A stretch of 7,903 nucleotides of DNA, taken from the NCBI GenBank assembly GCA_937926105.1, contig CALANS010000002.1, positions 1 to 7,903 of the forward strand, written 5' to 3'. The position numbers and the translations under genes were made by a program. Below, in pieces: positions 6,770-7,903 of the stretch. Positions within the stretch are counted from its first letter, which is position 1, and each line of letters starts with the position of its first letter. The notes under the pieces were generated by a model. That model was not told the origin of the DNA. It ran no database searches and saw nothing but the letters and a program-made list of their open reading frames with translations. The stretch comes from an uncultured Actinomycetes bacterium (GTDB lineage Bacteria; Actinomycetota; Actinomycetes; Mycobacteriales; Nakamurellaceae).

Positions 6770-7674
6770 GCCCTGCCACGCTCGGTCAACTCGCGGCGGG
6801 TGGCGCGGCCGGCCTCGGCATCGCCATGATCGTTGCTGCACTGGTCCCGGGCCGGCCGGACTTGCTAGCCGCCCTGCGCATGCCCGGCCAAACGGGCACC
6901 GCCAGGCAACCGACGCAAGCCGGACTGCAAGCCGAACCCACCTCAGGCATTGCCGCAATGCAGGCCAGGTTCGAGACCTGGCTTGCCGCAACACACCTCA
7001 CCACCCCCGACGGGGATCTGGCGGTGATCGGGATGCGGCGCGGCGAGTTCCTGCTCACCCGCGTCGCGCTGCCGGCCGCGACGCTTTCAGTCGGGCCGAT
7101 CTATTTGCTGATCTTCACCGCGTTCGGCCTGCACATCCCGGCCGTCGTTCCCGCCGGTATCGCCGCCCTATGCGCGGCGGTTGTATGGGTTGCGGTCGGT
7201 AGCCACACCGCCGGCAAGGCAGAGCAGGCCAGGCTGGAGATGCGCCACAGCCTGGTTGCCTTTCTGCAGCTGGTCGCGCTGCAGCGCGCCGCCGGAGCCG
7301 GTCCCGGAGCCGCCCTCGACGACGCCGCGGCCTCATCGCCCTTGTGGACGTTCCGGCGGATCAAGGGCGCGATCGACTCGGCCACCCGCGCCGGACATTC
7401 CCACTGGCAGGGCATCGCCGACCTCGCCGAGGAAATGGGTGTCGACGAACTCGCAGACCTGTCCGCGATCACGGCCGGGGCCGGCACCCAGGGCGCCGCG
7501 ATCTATGACACGCTGCTCGCCCGCGCCACCTCGCTGCGCGCTCAACTGCAAACCGACGAGATCGCCGCAGCCCAGGTCGCCTCCGGCCGCATGTCCATCC
7601 CGAAAGCCGTGTTGGCGACGGCCACCATGGCGTTTTTGCTCTACCCGGCGATCACCCAACTGACCGCAACCTGA
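6766..7674 (+). CDS. tadC: TadC-like inner-membrane platform protein (T2SSF family)
   Basis: This 302-residue protein is the second platform subunit. A TM helix lies at ~8-28, a variable Gln/Thr/Pro-rich linker at ~35-75, paired TM helices at ~100-119 and ~124-144, then a cytoplasmic helical T2SSF-type domain at ~153-275 (LVAFLQLVALQRAAGAGPGA, then ADLAEEMGVDEL and ALITAGAGTQGA-like helices). A final TM helix lies at ~279-297. The length and helix order match TadC. The start at 6766 is set by the ATGA overlap and by GGGGGTG upstream. Together with TadB it would form the hetero-oligomer that couples TadA motion to pilin extraction. The stop is followed by a 57-nt gap, the longest in the window, before the pilin-like gene. 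Confidence 0.9.
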   Translation: MSPATLGQLAAGGAAGLGIAMIVAALVPGRPDLLAALRMPGQTGTARQPTQAGLQAEPTSGIAAMQARFETWLAATHLTTPDGDLAVIGMRRGEFLLTRVALPAATLSVGPIYLLIFTAFGLHIPAVVPAGIAALCAAVVWVAVGSHTAGKAEQARLEMRHSLVAFLQLVALQRAAGAGPGAALDDAAASSPLWTFRRIKGAIDSATRAGHSHWQGIADLAEEMGVDELADLSAITAGAGTQGAAIYDTLLARATSLRAQLQTDEIAAAQVASGRMSIPKAVLATATMAFLLYPAITQLTAT

Positions 7675-7731
7675 AAGACGCGACATGCCCTGGCCCGCAA
7701 CCCGTCCCGCACCCACCTGAAGGAGCCACAA
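7675..7731 (+). other. Intergenic gap upstream of the pilin-like gene
   Basis: This 57-nt gap is C-rich with no hairpin of note and no T-tract. It holds a possible 11-codon ORF (7685-7720, MPWPATRPAPT) whose stop falls on the pilin ribosome binding site, and the site itself. I see no clear promoter hexamers. Confidence 0.5.
7719..7725 (+). promoter_or_regulatory. Strong ribosome binding site for the pilin-like gene
   Basis: GAAGGAG lies 6 nt before ATG 7732, an optimal match and spacing. With the gap upstream it allows translation independent of tadC, as expected when a pilin must be made in excess of the machinery. Confidence 0.7.
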
Positions 7732-7903
7732 ATGCCCGCACCATCGTTCGCCACCATGCTGTATTCCACGATCATGCTCACCCTGCGCCGCAGAGTCGAT
7801 GCGCTCCGCCGCGAACCTGAGATGGGCTCCGGCGGCGTGTCTTTGGAGCACGTCCTGATCGCCATCGGCGGCGTGATTGCGGCTGGCATCGTGGTCGCCG
7901 CCA
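7732..7903 (+). CDS. Small Flp/TadE-like class III prepilin (3' truncated by window edge)
   Basis: Fifty-seven residues are visible before the window ends. A basic leader (residues 1-34, with RRR at 19-21 and RR at 26-27) is followed by GGVSLEHVLIAIGG and a hydrophobic helix to residue 57. If a prepilin peptidase cleaves after G34, the glutamate E39 falls at position +5 of the mature protein, as in type IV/Flp prepilins, where this residue aligns subunits during assembly. Position directly after tadC is where actinobacterial loci carry Flp or TadE-like small proteins. It could instead be a TadE-like pseudopilin if the missing C-terminus is long; Flp pilins end soon after the helix. No prepilin peptidase is visible in the window. 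The GAAGGAG site fixes the start. Confidence 0.68.
   Translation, partial: MPAPSFATMLYSTIMLTLRRRVDALRREPEMGSGGVSLEHVLIAIGGVIAAGIVVAA

Overview
The window is GC-rich and tightly packed, and all of its genes lie on the + strand. The GC-rich codons, the GGAGGTGA-type ribosome binding sites and the protein families point to an actinobacterium. A mycolic-acid genus (Nocardia, Rhodococcus, Mycobacterium or Gordonia type) is my best guess, but the sequence alone does not settle the genus or whether this is plasmid, integrative element or chromosome. No transposase, integrase, tRNA, rRNA, CRISPR array or convincing terminator is visible.

Layout: (1) 3-923, the C-terminal part of a VirD4/TraG-type coupling ATPase that enters from the left edge; (2) 920-1657, a lipoprotein with a long Ser/Thr-rich linker and a probable NTF2-like domain; (3) 1651-2532, a Sec-exported protein with a PKD-like C-terminal domain; (4) 2561-3286, a membrane-anchored SAF-domain protein (CpaB/RcpC-like); (5) 3292-4302, a MinD/ParA/CpaE-like protein with a degenerate Walker A; (6) 4299-5804, a TadA/CpaF secretion ATPase; (7) 5801-6769 and (8) 6766-7674, TadB- and TadC-like membrane platform proteins; (9) 7732-7903 and beyond, the start of a small Flp/TadE-like prepilin.

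Four junctions are 4-nt ATGA overlaps and one is a 7-nt overlap, so the set is almost certainly one transcription unit with translational coupling. The pilin-like gene is the exception: a 57-nt gap and its own strong AAGGAG site precede it. No stretch over 300 bases lacks a gene; the longest gap is 57 nt.

The likely joint function is an envelope-spanning Tad-type machine. TadA would power assembly or secretion through the TadB/TadC platform, the SAF protein, exported protein and lipoprotein would form the extracytoplasmic part, and the small prepilin would be the substrate. The directly coupled VirD4-like ATPase suggests that the machine serves DNA transfer, as a hybrid conjugation apparatus in which Tad parts stand in for a VirB-type channel. 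The domain calls rest on motifs in the sequence; the conjugation role is inference. A VirB4-like ATPase, relaxase, prepilin peptidase and secretin-like component are not in view and could lie outside the window.
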